Shown piece after piece: positions 63,198-64,000 of a stretch of DNA of 64,000 nt. Source of the DNA: JAIBJN01 sp963838795 (lineage in GTDB: Bacteria > Actinomycetota > Thermoleophilia > Gaiellales > Gaiellaceae); contig CAWISL010000007.1 in NCBI GenBank assembly GCA_963838795.1, positions 62,001 to 126,000 on the forward strand, read 5' to 3'. How positions within the stretch are numbered: the stretch's first letter is position 1; every line of letters starts with the position of its first letter. The translations under genes and the position numbers were made by a program. Below the pieces are notes generated by a model, which had not been told where the DNA came from, searched no databases, and worked only from the letters and a program-made list of their open reading frames with translations.

Positions 63198-63976
63198 CGA
63201 AGCCGGCGATACGCATCGCGAAGGGGAAGCGGGGTGTCGTGCCCCCCGCCCACCTTCGCCCGGAAGTCGAGCAGCGTGTCTCGCGAGTCGATCTGGCGGC
63301 GCCTGAGCGCGAACCTGTCCGTCTCCGGCAGATTGACCCCCGGCTCACAGGAGACGGCAACCCGGTACCCGGCCTCGACGGCCAGCGCTCGCTCGCGCTC
63401 TCCAAAGAGCCCGGCGGGATAGCAGAGCGCCGTGACCGGCCGGCCGAGACGATCCTCGAGCTCGCGCTTGGAGCCCTCGATCTCGAGCGCCGCCCTGCGG
63501 TCGTCGACGGCCAGGAGGTTGGGGTGCGTGACCGTGTGCGCCTCGAACTCGAGCGTTCCGGAGCGGTCGAGCTCGACGATCTGCTCCCAGCCGAGCAGCG
63601 GAGGCTGCTCCCTGTACCACGTGAACGAAGCGCGTCCGTCCGTGACCCCGGTGGCGATGAAGACGGTGGCCCTGAAGCCGTAGTCGGCGAGCACGGGAAG
63701 AGCGTGCTCGGCCACGTCGAGGCACCCGTCGTCGAAGCTCAACCCGATCGCGCGCTCGGGTGTTTCCCCGCCCTCCAGGAGATCGGCGACCTGGCCGACG
63801 TCGAGGACCCGGTATCCGGCCGAGGCGAGGCAGTCCATCTGCCGGCGGAACATCTCGGGGTGGACCGCGAGCTCGTCTCGGTCTGCGGAGACGCGGTGGT
63901 AGAAGAGAATCCGCAGGCCGCCCCGGCTGCCGCCGCGCGAGCGCACGTACCAGGCGGCCGAGCGGACCCGCGTCAC
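63155..63976 (-). CDS. polysaccharide deacetylase (NodB-like), 5' end may be cut by the window
   Basis: Removes N-acetyl groups from glycans using a metal. NodB motifs: GLSFDDGCLDV (Asp-Asp), HTVTHPNLLAV (His-x3-His) and ALCYPAGLFGE. The length (273 residues from the GTG at 63976) is typical. The frame is open beyond the window: upstream codons read LPYSIKATV, so a longer N-terminus starting outside is likely. The protein has no clear signal peptide in the part seen. It may modify the exopolysaccharide made by the adjacent locus. Confidence 0.88.
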   Translation of the reverse strand: MTRVRSAAWYVRSRGGSRGGLRILFYHRVSADRDELAVHPEMFRRQMDCLASAGYRVLDVGQVADLLEGGETPERAIGLSFDDGCLDVAEHALPVLADYGFRATVFIATGVTDGRASFTWYREQPPLLGWEQIVELDRSGTLEFEAHTVTHPNLLAVDDRRAALEIEGSKRELEDRLGRPVTALCYPAGLFGERERALAVEAGYRVAVSCEPGVNLPETDRFALRRRQIDSRDTLLDFRAKVGGGHDTPLPLRDAYRRLRYGEGRPAAASRAE

Positions 63977-64000
63977 GGTTGCCTTGATCGAGTAGGGCAG

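Overview
The window is GC-rich chromosomal DNA from a bacterium that is most likely an actinomycete. The inferred placement is a Thermoleophilia/Gaiellales-like lineage, probably from a metagenome assembly. It rests on strong G/C preference at third codon positions, the dgt-dnaG gene pair, a gatCAB glutamine-amidation set, a giant cyclase-ATPase-TPR regulator, an RskA-type anti-sigma factor and many leaderless start sites. The lineage itself is not proven here.

Layout. 0-2 kb: small membrane proteins and an Ltp-type lipoprotein. 2-3.3 kb: tRNA(CAT), YjbQ, an unidentified structured RNA and tRNA-Asn. 3.3-8 kb: dnaG, dgt, a short-chain dehydrogenase, a cupin and a histidine phosphatase. 7.9-13.5 kb: cyclase/AAA/TPR regulator, a secreted protein and an M48 peptidase. 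13.6-18.6 kb: a complete 16S-23S-5S rRNA operon on the minus strand, then tyrS. 20-26.5 kb: DUF4331, TPR protein and two NicO-type metal transporters in one operon, divergent from an ECF sigma/anti-sigma pair. 26.5-35 kb: a class A penicillin-binding protein, DNA glycosylase, RemA-like protein, and ilvE, ybaK, serA and an aminotransferase. 35-45 kb: LVIVD-like secreted protein, gatCAB, cold-shock protein, folD and an HMG-CoA-reductase-like gene. 46.2-51.6 kb: a probable decayed integrative element that appears to split a tRNA-Cys gene. 52-53.8 kb: a second sigma factor and small proteins. 54-64 kb: an exopolysaccharide locus (flippase, three enzymes of glycan transfer or deacetylation, two polymerase/ligase proteins, a chain-length/kinase protein and an RTX-repeat protein).

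How parts work together. The sigma factor at 25.2 kb and the DUF4331 operon have matching divergent promoters (GAACC, 15 bases, then C or G followed by CGAATAG), so the sigma factor probably drives itself and the DUF4331-TPR-NicO operon. That operon is tightly coupled (ATGA and TGATG overlaps). The exopolysaccharide genes likewise overlap and probably form one transcript.

Cautions. About ten genes, including the essential dnaG, carry single-base indels, several in short homopolymers. This points to uncorrected long-read errors rather than mass decay. I describe such genes as single loci with the break marked. Several starts were assigned from leaderless promoters (TANNNT-like box 6-8 bases before the start codon) or from CTG codons overlapping the previous stop.
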